A DNA stretch of 64,000 bases from Flavobacterium sp. ASV13 (GTDB lineage Bacteria > Bacteroidota > Bacteroidia > Flavobacteriales > Flavobacteriaceae). The stretch covers positions 124,001 through 188,000 of the forward strand of contig NZ_JQJY01000004.1 in NCBI RefSeq assembly GCF_000745775.1, written 5' to 3'. The notes under the pieces were generated by a model that ran no database searches, had not been told where the DNA came from, and saw nothing but the letters and a program-made list of their open reading frames with translations. Positions 42,943 through 53,016 of the stretch are shown piece after piece. Made by a program: the position numbers and the translations under genes. Position 1 is the stretch's first letter. Every line of letters starts with the position of its first letter.

Positions 42943-44307
42943 ATGAAAATTTCACTGACTCAGAAATACAACGTTCCAGGTCCAAGATATACAAGTTATC
43001 CAACCGTTCCATATTGGAAAGAAACCGATTTTACTTTGGAAAAATGGACAGCATCTTTTCAAAAATCATTTTTAGAAAGTAATACGCAAAACGGAATCAG
43101 TTTATATATCCATTTACCATTTTGTGAAAGCATGTGCACTTTTTGCGGATGCAACAAACGAATTACAAAAAATCATTCTGTTGAAGAAATTTATATCGAT
43201 GCGGTTTTAAAAGAATGGAGCTTGTATTGCAAGCTTCTTCCTCAAAGACCACTTATAAAAGAGATTCATTTAGGCGGAGGAACTCCAACTTTCTTTTCAA
43301 TTTCAAATTTAGAAAATCTTATAAATGGTATTCTTAAACTAGCTGATAAAGCTGAAAACTATGAATTTAGTTTTGAAGGACATCCTAATAATACTACTTA
43401 CGAACAACTTAAAAAATTATATGATTTAGGCTTTCGCCGAGTAAGTTTTGGCGTGCAGGATTATGCCGAAAAAGTTCAAAAAGCCATTCATCGTATTCAA
43501 CCATTTCACAATGTTGCGAAAGTAACTTTTTGGGCTAAAGAAATTGGTTATACATCAATTGGCCATGATATTATTTTCGGACTTCCGTTTCAAACTTTAG
43601 AAAATATTGTCGATACAATTGAAAAAACAAATTCGTTAAAACCAGACCGATTAGCATTTTACAGTTACGCACACGTGCCATGGATCAAAGGAAACGGACA
43701 ACGCGGTTTTAACGAAGAAAACTTGCCAAAAGATGCCGAAAAAAGAATGCTTTATGAGATCGGAAAAACATTACTTTCTGCAAATGGTTATCATGAAGTT
43801 GGAATGGATCATTTTGCTCTGCCTTCAGACAGCTTGTTTCAATCTGCACACAGCAAAAAAATGCATAGAAATTTCATGGGTTATAGCGCTTCAAAAACAC
43901 AACTTATGATTGGTTTGGGCGTCTCTTCAATCAGCGACAGCTGGTATAGTTTTGCCCAAAACACTAAAACCCTGGAAGAATATTATCAAATTTTAGAAAG
44001 CAATCAATTACCTGTTGTGAAAGGTCATATTTTAAATGATGAAGATCTGATTATTCGAAAACACATTTTAAATCTAACCTGCGAACTTGAAACTTCCTGG
44101 AGCAAAGATTCTTTATACTTCAAAGAATTACCAGAAGTGTTATTGGCTTTAAAAGAAATTGAAAATGATGGATTGATTATAATCGAAGAAAACAAAATTA
44201 AAATTACAGAAACCGGAAGACCTTTCGTCCGCAATATTTGTATGGCTTTTGATTTACATTTAAAAAGGAAATCACCTGAAACGAACTTGTTTTCGATGAC
44301 AGTTTAA
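42943..44307 (+). CDS. hemN: oxygen-independent coproporphyrinogen III oxidase
   Basis: 454 residues, radical SAM enzyme of heme synthesis used when oxygen is low. The Fe-S motif CxxxCxxC with the extra HemN Cys is in PFCESMCTFCGCNKRI (about residues 58-73). YNVPGPRYTSYPTVPYW at the N-terminus and GGGTPTFFS are typical of HemN proper rather than the HemW look-alike. Preceded by an FNR-like site shared with the cbb3 genes, and convergent with the end of that cluster. Confidence 0.93.
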   Translation: MKISLTQKYNVPGPRYTSYPTVPYWKETDFTLEKWTASFQKSFLESNTQNGISLYIHLPFCESMCTFCGCNKRITKNHSVEEIYIDAVLKEWSLYCKLLPQRPLIKEIHLGGGTPTFFSISNLENLINGILKLADKAENYEFSFEGHPNNTTYEQLKKLYDLGFRRVSFGVQDYAEKVQKAIHRIQPFHNVAKVTFWAKEIGYTSIGHDIIFGLPFQTLENIVDTIEKTNSLKPDRLAFYSYAHVPWIKGNGQRGFNEENLPKDAEKRMLYEIGKTLLSANGYHEVGMDHFALPSDSLFQSAHSKKMHRNFMGYSASKTQLMIGLGVSSISDSWYSFAQNTKTLEEYYQILESNQLPVVKGHILNDEDLIIRKHILNLTCELETSWSKDSLYFKELPEVLLALKEIENDGLIIIEENKIKITETGRPFVRNICMAFDLHLKRKSPETNLFSMTV

Positions 44308-44325
44308 TCATCATTTGATAAAAGT

Positions 44326-45027
44326 TTAATGACAATTTGGTGTCTGTTGAACAAACAAACTCATATTTGAAGGTGACAAATACGGAATTCCTAATCCCAA
44401 ACCTCTCAAAATAAACAATACACCAATAAAAACGGCAACATAGGGAATTGCCTTCTGAATTTTATTTCGAAACGGCAATTTTAATAGAGAATGAATATAA
44501 ACCACAATAGTCATTAAAGGAATAGTCCCTAATCCGTAAAGCAACATGTAGAGAATGCCTAAACTGGCACTTTGCATCGCAATTGCACCAAATAAAGCTA
44601 CATATACCATTCCGCAAGGAAGAAAACCATTTAATAAGCCAATTACAAAAAGTGATTTGTAGCTTTTCTTTTTAAATTGACTTCCTAAACTTGATTTAAT
44701 TTTTGAGATTACTTTATAAACCGGTTTTGAGAAGTTGTATTTGACAAATGTTTTTTCAGGAATCAAAACCACAGCGATCATTGCTAAACCAATCAAAATT
44801 GATATTTTCTGCTGAATTCCTGCCATAAAAAAGCCACGACCTAATAAACCAAAGATCAAACCTATTGAAGCATAAGCGGTCAAACGCCCTAAATGATAAG
44901 TGATAATTTGCGTTACTTTTTTGGCTTCATTCTGATGATCAACCGGAAGCATTACAGCAATTGGCCCACACATTCCCACACAATGCAGACTACTTATAAG
45001 ACCTAATATGAATGCAGAATACAACAT
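44326..45027 (-). CDS. TauE/SafE-like membrane protein of the cbb3 cluster
   Basis: 233 residues, six membrane segments. N-terminus LGLISSLHCVGMCGPIAVML carries a CxxxC pair typical of the DsbD/UreH-like transmembrane group annotated as sulfite exporter TauE/SafE. Last gene of the cbb3 cluster, seven bases after ccoH. Position suggests a role in oxidase maturation, perhaps copper or thiol handling; this is inference. Confidence 0.85.
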   Translation of the reverse strand: MLYSAFILGLISSLHCVGMCGPIAVMLPVDHQNEAKKVTQIITYHLGRLTAYASIGLIFGLLGRGFFMAGIQQKISILIGLAMIAVVLIPEKTFVKYNFSKPVYKVISKIKSSLGSQFKKKSYKSLFVIGLLNGFLPCGMVYVALFGAIAMQSASLGILYMLLYGLGTIPLMTIVVYIHSLLKLPFRNKIQKAIPYVAVFIGVLFILRGLGLGIPYLSPSNMSLFVQQTPNCH

Positions 45028-45034
45028 TTGTAAA

Positions 45035-45484
45035 TTAATTTACGTAAATCACTTCTTTGGTCAAGTATTTTGTTCCGTTATACTGCCATTCCATGTTAAC
45101 ATCCCAACGTCCTTTAATCAATTTATCTTTCGGAATAAATAAAGCTGAGTTTGTCAAGGCAATTTTAGTATTAAAATCAAATTTCTTATTTGAAGGGCGA
45201 TATAATAAAACATTTCCCGAGATTTTATCGCTCTCAAAAGTTGATGGGAACACCACTTTTACACCTTCTTCTCCAAAAGTAATTGAAGGTTTTTGCTGTA
45301 AATCATGCGCGTTTTGAACACGCGCCATTTCTTCCTGAAAATGGGAATCATGTTTATAATATTCCTCTACAACCAAATCATTGTCGTATTTAGCATTAGA
45401 CTGTACTTCAAAAACGAAATACAATATAAAACTCATAAAAAGAGCAAAAGCTATAACAATTCCAGTTCCCCAATTTATTTTCAT
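45035..45484 (-). CDS. ccoH: FixH/CcoH family protein
   Basis: 149 residues, one N-terminal membrane segment (GTGIVIAFALFMSFILYFVF) and a periplasmic domain. DLVVEEYYKHDSHFQEEMARVQNA is typical of FixH proteins, which help assemble cbb3 oxidase. Between ccoG (12 bases) and the TauE/SafE-like gene (7 bases) in the same operon. Confidence 0.9.
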   Translation of the reverse strand: MKINWGTGIVIAFALFMSFILYFVFEVQSNAKYDNDLVVEEYYKHDSHFQEEMARVQNAHDLQQKPSITFGEEGVKVVFPSTFESDKISGNVLLYRPSNKKFDFNTKIALTNSALFIPKDKLIKGRWDVNMEWQYNGTKYLTKEVIYVN

Positions 45485-45496
45485 GACAGTACTATT

Positions 45497-46915
45497 TTAA
45501 TTAAAACTTCTCGGACTTAAAAAGTTTGTTTTTGTGGTTTCAAGCAATTCTTTTCCGTTGTAAACACCAATTTTTACTGTGGTTTTATCGCTTTCCAAGA
45601 TTGCTTCATTGATTTCTATGAAAAGAGTTCCCTGTGCAGTTTCTTCCCTTTTAATTTTGAAGTTTTTATTTCCCACATTTTTTATCTCACCTTTCTGGTC
45701 AATTAACTCAAAATGAATATCGTTGTAATCATTCATTGTTTTATTAACGATTTTGTAAGTGTAAACATTACTTATTTTATCGCCTTTATGCTGAAATAAT
45801 TGTCCTGGTAAACGTAAAATAATCGCTTCTACATTAGTTCTTAAAAATAGCATTCCAACAAAAACACTTAATAAAATGAATAAAACGGCTGTATAACCTT
45901 TCATTCTATTTGTGAATTTAAAAGGTTCTTTTTTAACTATTTCATCTTCTGAAGCGTAACGAATAAGGCCTTTTGGCAAACCTACGCTTTCCATTATATT
46001 ATCACATTCGTCAATACAAGCCGTACAGTTTGTACATTCTAATTGTGTTCCGTTTCTGATATCAATTCCCATTGGACAAACGTGCACACATTGGAAACAA
46101 TCAATACAATCTCCTTTTCCTGTTAATGCTCGATCTTCTTTTTTATTGAATTTTGCGCGTCCTTCTTCCTTTTCACCACGAACAAAATCGTAAGCAACAT
46201 TTATAGATTTATTATCGAGAAGAACCCCTTGAAGTCGTCCGTACGGACAGGCAATTATACAAACCTGTTCACGAAACCAGACAAAAACAAAGTAAAAAAC
46301 ACTTGTAAAAATCAGCAATGCTATAAAATTGCTTGCCTGCTTTAAAGGACCTTGCTCAATCATTAAAAACAATTGATCGCTGCCAACCAAATAGGCTAAA
46401 AATACATTTGCAATACCGAAAGAAATCAAAAAGAAAACAGTCCATTTTAAGAGCCTTTTTTTAATTTTTTCTGCATTCCATTCTTGTCGGGCTAAGCGTG
46501 ATTGAGAACCTCGATCGCCATCAATCCAATATTCAATTCGGCGAAAAACCATTTCTAAAAAAATTGTCTGCGGACAAATCCATCCGCAAAAAATCCTTCC
46601 AAAAACGACTGTAAACAGAATTACGAAAACAACCCCAACAAGCATTGATATTACAAAAAGATAGAAATCCTGAGGCCAAAATGGGAAACCAAAAATATTA
46701 AAACGACGTTCAATAACATTGAACATCATAAATTGGTTACCGTTGATTTTTATAAATGGATTTGCAACTAAAATAGCCAATAAAACATAGCTGACAATCT
46801 TTCTATAATCATAGAATCTACCAGACGGTTTTTTAGGGAAAATAAATTTCCTATTACCACTGTCATCGATTGTTCCAATGGTATCTCTAAAAGCTTCGTC
46901 TGGTAAATTTGACAT
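45497..46915 (-). CDS. ccoG: cytochrome c oxidase accessory protein CcoG
   Basis: 472 residues. Membrane protein with two 4Fe-4S-type Cys clusters (CIDCFQCVHVCPMGIDI and CTNCTACIDECDNIM, about residues 260-305) and several membrane segments before them (FGRIFCGWICPQTIFLEMVF). A C-terminal soluble domain follows the last membrane segment. CcoG/RdxA reduces copper during cbb3 assembly in other bacteria. Five bases after ccoP. Confidence 0.94.
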   Translation of the reverse strand: MSNLPDEAFRDTIGTIDDSGNRKFIFPKKPSGRFYDYRKIVSYVLLAILVANPFIKINGNQFMMFNVIERRFNIFGFPFWPQDFYLFVISMLVGVVFVILFTVVFGRIFCGWICPQTIFLEMVFRRIEYWIDGDRGSQSRLARQEWNAEKIKKRLLKWTVFFLISFGIANVFLAYLVGSDQLFLMIEQGPLKQASNFIALLIFTSVFYFVFVWFREQVCIIACPYGRLQGVLLDNKSINVAYDFVRGEKEEGRAKFNKKEDRALTGKGDCIDCFQCVHVCPMGIDIRNGTQLECTNCTACIDECDNIMESVGLPKGLIRYASEDEIVKKEPFKFTNRMKGYTAVLFILLSVFVGMLFLRTNVEAIILRLPGQLFQHKGDKISNVYTYKIVNKTMNDYNDIHFELIDQKGEIKNVGNKNFKIKREETAQGTLFIEINEAILESDKTTVKIGVYNGKELLETTKTNFLSPRSFN

Positions 46916-46920
46916 GATTT

Positions 46921-47874
46921 TTATTTTTTAACTTCTGTACTATCTTTTGGGCTAGTTGTTGCTGTTGTAGCTGCGGCATCTTTTTTTGGAGCACTTTCAT
47001 CTACCCAAACCTCTCCTTCAGCTTCTTTTGGATCTTTAGGGTTGCTTCCTTGTAAAGACAAAATATAACTAGCTACTTTTTGAATATCTTTTGGTTTCAT
47101 ACCGTTTGTTTTCCATGAAACCATTCCTTTTCCGTCACGTCCTCCATTTGTAATGGTGTGGAAAACATTTTTGATACCACCACCTAAAATCCAGTGATCA
47201 TCAGTCAAGTTTGGACCAATTTGTCCTCCGGCATCTGCTCTATGGCAAGCTGCACAATTTGTCATGAAAATTTCTTTACCAGCTGCTAAACTTGGTTCAT
47301 CTGTAAGTAAAACAACTGTTTTTTCATCCATTAAATCTGGTGCTGTTTTTAGGTATTCATCAACATCAATTTTAGCCTGAGCCATTTCTTTTTTAAGCTC
47401 TGTTTCCTGATCATCTCCTCCTAAAATTTCATAATGAACAAGATAAACAGCACCAAAAATGATACAGATATAGAATAAATACACCCACCAAGGCGGTAAA
47501 TTATTATCAAGCTCTTTGATTCCGTCATAATCATGATCCATAAGCAACTCGCCTTCTTTCTCCATTGGCGGAGTTTTTGTCAGCTTGTGCATCAACTCTT
47601 TGAACCAAGTGCTTTCGCTTAAACTTAGACTATTTTCGTAATCCAATTTTGCTTTTTCTTCAGGCGACATCAAATGGTACATCACTCGATTAACTGCACT
47701 TAATGTAATTTCAATCGCAACCAAGACAAATAGAAATACAATCAAAAAGACAGAAACCATTGGAAATTTTATAAAAGCTGGCTTATCACCTGAATCAATA
47801 AAATACTCCATCAAAGCAAAACCGATGAAGAAAATAAGTGGTACTCTTACATATACTGGGAAAAATTTTTTCAT
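46921..47874 (-). CDS. ccoP: cbb3 oxidase subunit CcoP (c-type cytochrome)
   Basis: 317 residues. Two N-terminal membrane segments (about 7-22 and 38-60), another before the haem domain (WWVYLFYICIIFGAVYLVHY), and a C-terminal cytochrome c domain with a single CxxCH (TNCAACHRADAGG). Proteobacterial CcoP usually has two haem c sites; only one is seen here. The C-terminus is Ala/Thr/Lys-rich. It receives electrons for the oxidase. Confidence 0.93.
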   Translation of the reverse strand: MKKFFPVYVRVPLIFFIGFALMEYFIDSGDKPAFIKFPMVSVFLIVFLFVLVAIEITLSAVNRVMYHLMSPEEKAKLDYENSLSLSESTWFKELMHKLTKTPPMEKEGELLMDHDYDGIKELDNNLPPWWVYLFYICIIFGAVYLVHYEILGGDDQETELKKEMAQAKIDVDEYLKTAPDLMDEKTVVLLTDEPSLAAGKEIFMTNCAACHRADAGGQIGPNLTDDHWILGGGIKNVFHTITNGGRDGKGMVSWKTNGMKPKDIQKVASYILSLQGSNPKDPKEAEGEVWVDESAPKKDAAATTATTSPKDSTEVKK

Positions 47875-47892
47875 TTTATTTATCTTTAGAAA

Positions 47893-48069
47893 TTATACCA
47901 AGTCCTCATTTAAAGGAATTTCACTCATTTCTTTAATCTTGTCTTTTTTATATGAAAACACCCAAAAGGCTAATCCAACAAAAAATAAAAAGAAGATCAA
48001 GAGAGAAAGAATCGGGTAAATTTCTATACCCGATATTGTCTCCATATTGTGTTTTATCTGTTCAAACAT
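47893..48069 (-). CDS. ccoQ: cbb3 oxidase small subunit CcoQ-like
   Basis: 58 residues, too short to stand out, between ccoP (18 bases) and ccoNO (4 bases). One membrane segment (IYPILSLLIFFLFFVGLAFW, about 17-36) followed by VFSYKKDKIKEMSEIPLNED matches the layout of CcoQ/FixQ: a single helix and a charged cytoplasmic tail. CcoQ stabilises the cbb3 complex in other bacteria. Placement in the operon makes this call strong despite its size. Confidence 0.85.
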   Translation of the reverse strand: MFEQIKHNMETISGIEIYPILSLLIFFLFFVGLAFWVFSYKKDKIKEMSEIPLNEDLV

Positions 48070-48073
48070 AGCC

Positions 48074-50263
48074 TTATTTTTTAGCAGTATCTTTTACTTT
48101 TATATCAGTACCAAGTCTTTGAATATATGCAATCAAAGCAACAATTTCTCTTTCGTTCATTGGAACAAATTGCTCACCTTTTGCAGCAGCTTTCTTTTTA
48201 CTATCCTCATAACTTTTTACAAAATCAGGATCATTTTCTAAGCTCTTCTCAATCTTAACAGCTTGATCTCTCAATGTTTTCTGAGCGTTTGCAATTTCAG
48301 CTTCTGAATATGGAACACCAAGTGAAACCATTGCCTGCATTTTCTTTTGAGTCAATGAAATATCTAAAGCTTTATTATCAAACAACCATTTGTAACCTGG
48401 CATAATTGAACCGGCAGAAGTACTTTGCGGATTCCACATGTGATTGAAGTGCCAATTATCATTATACTTGCCTCCTACTCTTAATAAATCCGGACCTGTA
48501 CGTTTTGATCCCCATAAAAATGGATGATCATATACAAATTCTCCTGCTTTTGATTGCGGTCCATATCTTTCAACTTCACTTCTAAATGGTCGAACTGATT
48601 GTGAATGACAACCTACGCAACCTTCTCTGATATACAAATCACGTCCTTCAAGTTCTAAAGGCGTATAAGGTTTTACGCTTGAAATTGTCGGGATATTTGA
48701 TTTAACCATAATTGTTGGTACAATTTGAATGATACCTCCAATTAAAATTGCAATCGTAGCCAATATGGTCAATTGAATAGGTTTTCTTTCTAACCAAGTG
48801 TGAAATTTTTCTCCACTTAATCTGTTGCTACTGATTCTTTCTAATGCTGGAGCCTGTGCTAATTCATCTTCAATTGTATTTCCCGCTTTTACTGTCATTA
48901 TGATATTATAAACCAAAGTCAGCATCCCGATTAAGTACAAAGTTCCACCAATTGCTCTCATCCAGTATAAAGGCATAATCGCGGTAACTGTTTCAAGGAA
49001 ATTCCCGTATGTCAAAGTTCCGTCTGGATTAAATTGTTTCCACATAGAAGCTTGTTGGAAACCTGCCACATACATTGGCAATGCGTACAATATAATTCCT
49101 AAAGTTCCAATCCAGAAATGGAAATTAGCTAGTTTTTTAGAAAATAAAGTGCTTTTTGTCATTCGTGGAATCAGCCAATAGATAATACCAAATGACATAA
49201 ATCCGTTCCATGCTAAAGCTCCAACGTGTACGTGTGCAATAATCCAGTCTGTATAGTGTGCAATAGCATTAACATTTTTGAAAGAAAGCATTGGACCTTC
49301 AAAAGTTGCCATTCCGTATCCTGTAATAGCTACAACGAAGAATTTCAAAACAGGTTCTTCACGAACTTTATCCCACGCACCTCTTAAAGTTAAAAGTCCG
49401 TTGATCATACCTCCCCATGACGGAGCAATAAGCATTACTGAAAATACTACACCTAAATTCTGAGCCCAGTTTGGCAAAGCAGAATATAATAAGTGGTGAG
49501 GCCCAGCCCAGATATAGATAAAGATTAATGACCAAAAGTGAATAATAGATAATCTATAAGAATAAATAGGACGATTTGCTACTTTAGGAATAAAATAATA
49601 CATCAATCCTAAAAATGGAGTTGTCAAGAAAAACGCAACCGCATTGTGCCCATACCACCATTGTACAAGCGCATCCTGAACACCTGCGTAAACGGAGTAA
49701 CTTTTTAAAGCAGAAACTGGCAACTCAATATTATTAAAGATATGTAAAACAGCAACAGTTACGAAAGTGGCTAAATAAAACCAAATAGCAACATATAAAT
49801 GCCTTTCTCTTCTGCGAAGCATTGTACCTATCATATTGATTCCCATCACTACCCAAATCAAGGCAATTGCGATATCAATAGGCCATTCTAACTCGGCATA
49901 CTCTTTTGATGAGGTATAGCCTAATGGCAAGGTAATAGCCGCAGCAACAATAATTAACTGCCAACCCCAGAAATGCAGATTACTTAAAAAATCACTGAAC
50001 ATTCTGGCTTTCAGCAAACGCTGGAGCGAGTAATACAAACCCGCAAAAAAGGCATTTCCGACAAAGGCAAAAATAACTGCATTAGTATGCAAAGGTCTTA
50101 ATCGGCCGTAGCTTAGCCACGAAATCCCATCTGTCATGTTGGGAAAAAGGTACATAACCGCTAAGGTCAGCCCTACTAACATACCTACTACCCCAAAAAG
50201 AATAGTGGCGTAAATGAATTTTTTTACAATTTTGTTGTCGTAATAAAACTGTTCCATTTCCAT
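48074..50263 (-). CDS. ccoNO: cbb3 oxidase subunits CcoN-CcoO fused
   Basis: 729 residues. The N-terminal part (about 1-480) is CcoN with 12 or more membrane segments and haem/copper His residues (RLRPLHTNAVIFAF, WWYGHNAVAFFLT, GPHHLLYSALP, IAHVHVGALAWN). The C-terminal part (about 500-729) is CcoO with one membrane anchor and a haem c site (REGCVGCHSQSVRPF). This fusion is the usual Bacteroidota form. It reduces oxygen to water with high affinity and pumps protons. It starts two bases after ccoS. Confidence 0.95.
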   Translation of the reverse strand: MEMEQFYYDNKIVKKFIYATILFGVVGMLVGLTLAVMYLFPNMTDGISWLSYGRLRPLHTNAVIFAFVGNAFFAGLYYSLQRLLKARMFSDFLSNLHFWGWQLIIVAAAITLPLGYTSSKEYAELEWPIDIAIALIWVVMGINMIGTMLRRRERHLYVAIWFYLATFVTVAVLHIFNNIELPVSALKSYSVYAGVQDALVQWWYGHNAVAFFLTTPFLGLMYYFIPKVANRPIYSYRLSIIHFWSLIFIYIWAGPHHLLYSALPNWAQNLGVVFSVMLIAPSWGGMINGLLTLRGAWDKVREEPVLKFFVVAITGYGMATFEGPMLSFKNVNAIAHYTDWIIAHVHVGALAWNGFMSFGIIYWLIPRMTKSTLFSKKLANFHFWIGTLGIILYALPMYVAGFQQASMWKQFNPDGTLTYGNFLETVTAIMPLYWMRAIGGTLYLIGMLTLVYNIIMTVKAGNTIEDELAQAPALERISSNRLSGEKFHTWLERKPIQLTILATIAILIGGIIQIVPTIMVKSNIPTISSVKPYTPLELEGRDLYIREGCVGCHSQSVRPFRSEVERYGPQSKAGEFVYDHPFLWGSKRTGPDLLRVGGKYNDNWHFNHMWNPQSTSAGSIMPGYKWLFDNKALDISLTQKKMQAMVSLGVPYSEAEIANAQKTLRDQAVKIEKSLENDPDFVKSYEDSKKKAAAKGEQFVPMNEREIVALIAYIQRLGTDIKVKDTAKK

Positions 50264-50265
50264 AA

Positions 50266-50457
50266 TTAAACTTGTTTTTCTTCGGTTGGTGGATTATTTT
50301 TTTGAGGGATGTTTTTTGTCTCGTCATCAAAAAGCATTCGGACAGATGGTGTATAATCATCATCGTATTGTCCAGATTTGACAGCGATGATGAAAGCAAT
50401 GAAGAAGCCAATTGCTACGCAAATACTAACCGAAATTAATAGATAAATTACACTCAT
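50266..50457 (-). CDS. ccoS: cbb3 oxidase assembly protein CcoS
   Basis: 63 residues. One membrane helix (VIYLLISVSICVAIGFFIAF) then VKSGQYDDDYTPSVRMLFDD, the CcoS signature. Required for cofactor insertion into cbb3 oxidase elsewhere. First gene of the ccoS-NO-Q-P-G-H transcript, which starts from the FNR-like promoter 20-65 bases upstream. Confidence 0.93.
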   Translation of the reverse strand: MSVIYLLISVSICVAIGFFIAFIIAVKSGQYDDDYTPSVRMLFDDETKNIPQKNNPPTEEKQV

Positions 50458-50476
50458 ACCTTTAAAATTATGTTAA

Positions 50477-50520
50477 CAAAATTAACAGGTTACCATGGCA
50501 TAAAATATGATAATTATCAT
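50477..50520 (-). promoter_or_regulatory. FNR/CRP-like site and promoter of ccoS-NOQPGH
   Basis: ATGATAATTATCAT (50507-50520) is a perfect palindrome fitting TGA-N6-TCA. On the minus strand it is followed after exactly 22 bases by TAATTTTG (50477-50484). Geometry is identical to the hemN promoter. Confidence 0.8.
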
Positions 50521-50574
50521 AGTCAAAAGACTTATGTTAAATTTAGTAAAAAAATACTTCGGAATTATTTAAAA

Positions 50575-52962
50575 TCATTTTAAATTACTAGAACTGAAGC
50601 AGTTAGACATTAAAGTCACAAAACTTACGATAGTAATTGTACTCAATGGCATAATAATGGCGGCGACTAATGGAAGAAGATTTCCAGTTATTGCAAAAGC
50701 AAGCCCGACCACGTTATAAAGCAAGGATAAAACAAAACTCATTTTGATGATCAAAATTGATTTATGAGAAAGCTTTAAAAAGTAATTTAAGCGTGAAAAT
50801 TCATTTGCATCTAAAATTGCATCACAGGCAGGTGAAAAGACATTTACATTCTCTGATATTGATACGCCAACATTGCTTTGCGCTAATGCCCCGGCATCAT
50901 TTAAACCATCTCCAACCATCATTACATTCTGACCTTTATCTTGCAGATTTTTAATGAATTCTAATTTTTGTTCCGGTTTTTGATTAAAGATAAGTTCTGT
51001 ACCTTCTGGCAGAATTTTTTCGAGATTAGCTCTTTCTCCGTCATTGTCTCCTGACAGAACTTTTAATTTATATTTTTTACTTAAAGTTAAAAATAACGTT
51101 GCAAGACCATCTCTATATTGATTTTGGAAATTAAATCGGCCAAAATAAGCATCTCCAATTCTAATATGCAGCGCCGTTTTTTCAATTTCAGAAGAATCCA
51201 AATCCGGGCTTTCAACAAATACGGCTGAACCGATTTTTATTATTTTATTTTCTGTTTTAGCTAATAATCCCTTTCCAGTAATTTCCTCAAATTCTTCAAT
51301 TTTGATTCGTTTTGTTTCTGGCAGGAAATCATAAAGCATTCTGCTCAAAGGATGATTTGAAGCTCGCAAAACATTTTTCAATAAAATCATATTTTCATCA
51401 GAAATCGTCATTCCTTCGTAAACAATATTCGATTTTTTGTTTGTCGTAATTGTCCCCGTTTTATCAAAAACTATTGTATCAACTTTAGCTAATTGTTCGA
51501 TTACTAAAGCATTTTTAAGATACATTTTTTGCTTGCCCATAATTCTTAGAATATTTCCAAAAGTAAATGGTGCAGTAAGTGCCAACGCACATGGACAGGC
51601 GACAATTAAAACTGCTGTAAAAACATTAAAAGCAGTATTAGCATCAATAAATATCCAATAGCCAAATCCTGCAAAAGCGATTAATAATAGTATAGGAGTA
51701 AAATAACGGCTTATTTTATCGGTAATTGTTTTGTGTTTTTGATCTACTTTTTTCTGGAAAATTTCATTGCTCCACAGTTGGGTAAGATAACTTTGGGAAA
51801 CCGAATGCAATACTTCCATTTCAATAACTTTTCCAATCTGTTTTCCGCCGGCAAATACTTTATCTCCTGATTTTTTCGTAATCGGAACTGCTTCACCAGT
51901 CACAAAACTGTAATCAACATCCGCTTTTTCACTGATCAAAATTCCATCAACCGGAATCAATTCCTGATTCCTGATCAATAATCTATTTCCTTTTAAAACA
52001 TCATAAATCGGCACACTTTCTTCGGAAGTATCTGAATTAATTCTGGTAACTGCAATTGGGAAATACGATTTAAAATCTCTTTCAAAACTTAAAAAACTAT
52101 AGGTTTTAGTTTGAAACATTTTTCCAAGAAGCATGAAGAAAACCAAACCAGTTAAACTGTCAAAAAAACCGCCTCCGTAATTCATGACAATATCAAAAGT
52201 ACTTCTGATAAACATAACAATAATTCCCAATGCGATTGGAATATCAATATTCAGCATTTTTGATTTGATGCTTTTATAAGCCGAAACATAATAACCGCTT
52301 GCTGAATATAAAAAACTCGGCAAAGCCAAAAGAAAAATCAAAATTCTGAAAAACGGTTTATAGTTATCCAACCAAAATTCTTTGATTTCAAAATATTCCG
52401 GAAATGAAAGCAACATGATATTTCCAAAACAAAAGAAAGCTACACCAAGTTTATAAGTAAGACTTCGGTCAACATTGTTTTTTCCGGTTTCATAGTTTTC
52501 AAGACTTATATAGGGTTCATAACCAATTGAGCTCAATAAATAAGCAATTGATTTAAGAGATACAAGCTCAGAGTTAAAAGTAATGCGGACTCTTTTTTGT
52601 GGAAAATTAACTTGTGAAATTGAAATTCCCGGCTGAATTCTGTTTAAGTTTTCCAGAATCCAAATACAAGAACTGCAATGTATGTGCGGAATATTTAAAG
52701 AAACAATAGAAGTATTTCCTTCCTGAAAATCGATTATTTTTGACGTAATAGCTTCATTGTCTAAGAAATCATATTTCCCCTGAATGTCCTGAGGTGTAGC
52801 GCCTGGCGATTTTTCGAAATCATAATAGCAGGTTAAATCATGCAGGCTAAAAATCTCGTAAACCGTTTTACAGCCGGCACAACAAAACTTTTTTTCATCA
52901 AAATTGATTTCTTCATTTTTAGGAATGTCAATCCCGCAATGAAAACAGCTCTGCTCAGTCAT
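50575..52962 (-). CDS. ccoI: heavy-metal P-type ATPase CcoI
   Basis: 795 residues, copper-transporting P1B ATPase that supplies cbb3 oxidase. N-terminal Cys-rich metal domain (CFHCGIDIP, FCCAGCKTV), an HMA domain (HCSSCIWILE), the membrane copper site ACPCALALTAP, phosphorylation site FDKTGTITT and hinge GDGLNDAGAL. No terminator is visible between it and ccoS (117-base gap holding the ccoS promoter). Divergent from the Crp/Fnr gene. Confidence 0.95.
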   Translation of the reverse strand: MTEQSCFHCGIDIPKNEEINFDEKKFCCAGCKTVYEIFSLHDLTCYYDFEKSPGATPQDIQGKYDFLDNEAITSKIIDFQEGNTSIVSLNIPHIHCSSCIWILENLNRIQPGISISQVNFPQKRVRITFNSELVSLKSIAYLLSSIGYEPYISLENYETGKNNVDRSLTYKLGVAFFCFGNIMLLSFPEYFEIKEFWLDNYKPFFRILIFLLALPSFLYSASGYYVSAYKSIKSKMLNIDIPIALGIIVMFIRSTFDIVMNYGGGFFDSLTGLVFFMLLGKMFQTKTYSFLSFERDFKSYFPIAVTRINSDTSEESVPIYDVLKGNRLLIRNQELIPVDGILISEKADVDYSFVTGEAVPITKKSGDKVFAGGKQIGKVIEMEVLHSVSQSYLTQLWSNEIFQKKVDQKHKTITDKISRYFTPILLLIAFAGFGYWIFIDANTAFNVFTAVLIVACPCALALTAPFTFGNILRIMGKQKMYLKNALVIEQLAKVDTIVFDKTGTITTNKKSNIVYEGMTISDENMILLKNVLRASNHPLSRMLYDFLPETKRIKIEEFEEITGKGLLAKTENKIIKIGSAVFVESPDLDSSEIEKTALHIRIGDAYFGRFNFQNQYRDGLATLFLTLSKKYKLKVLSGDNDGERANLEKILPEGTELIFNQKPEQKLEFIKNLQDKGQNVMMVGDGLNDAGALAQSNVGVSISENVNVFSPACDAILDANEFSRLNYFLKLSHKSILIIKMSFVLSLLYNVVGLAFAITGNLLPLVAAIIMPLSTITIVSFVTLMSNCFSSSNLK

Positions 52963-53016
52963 AATTTGTTTCTTTTTTAATCTAACAAATATTCCAAATA
53001 AGATTTAACTATAAAT

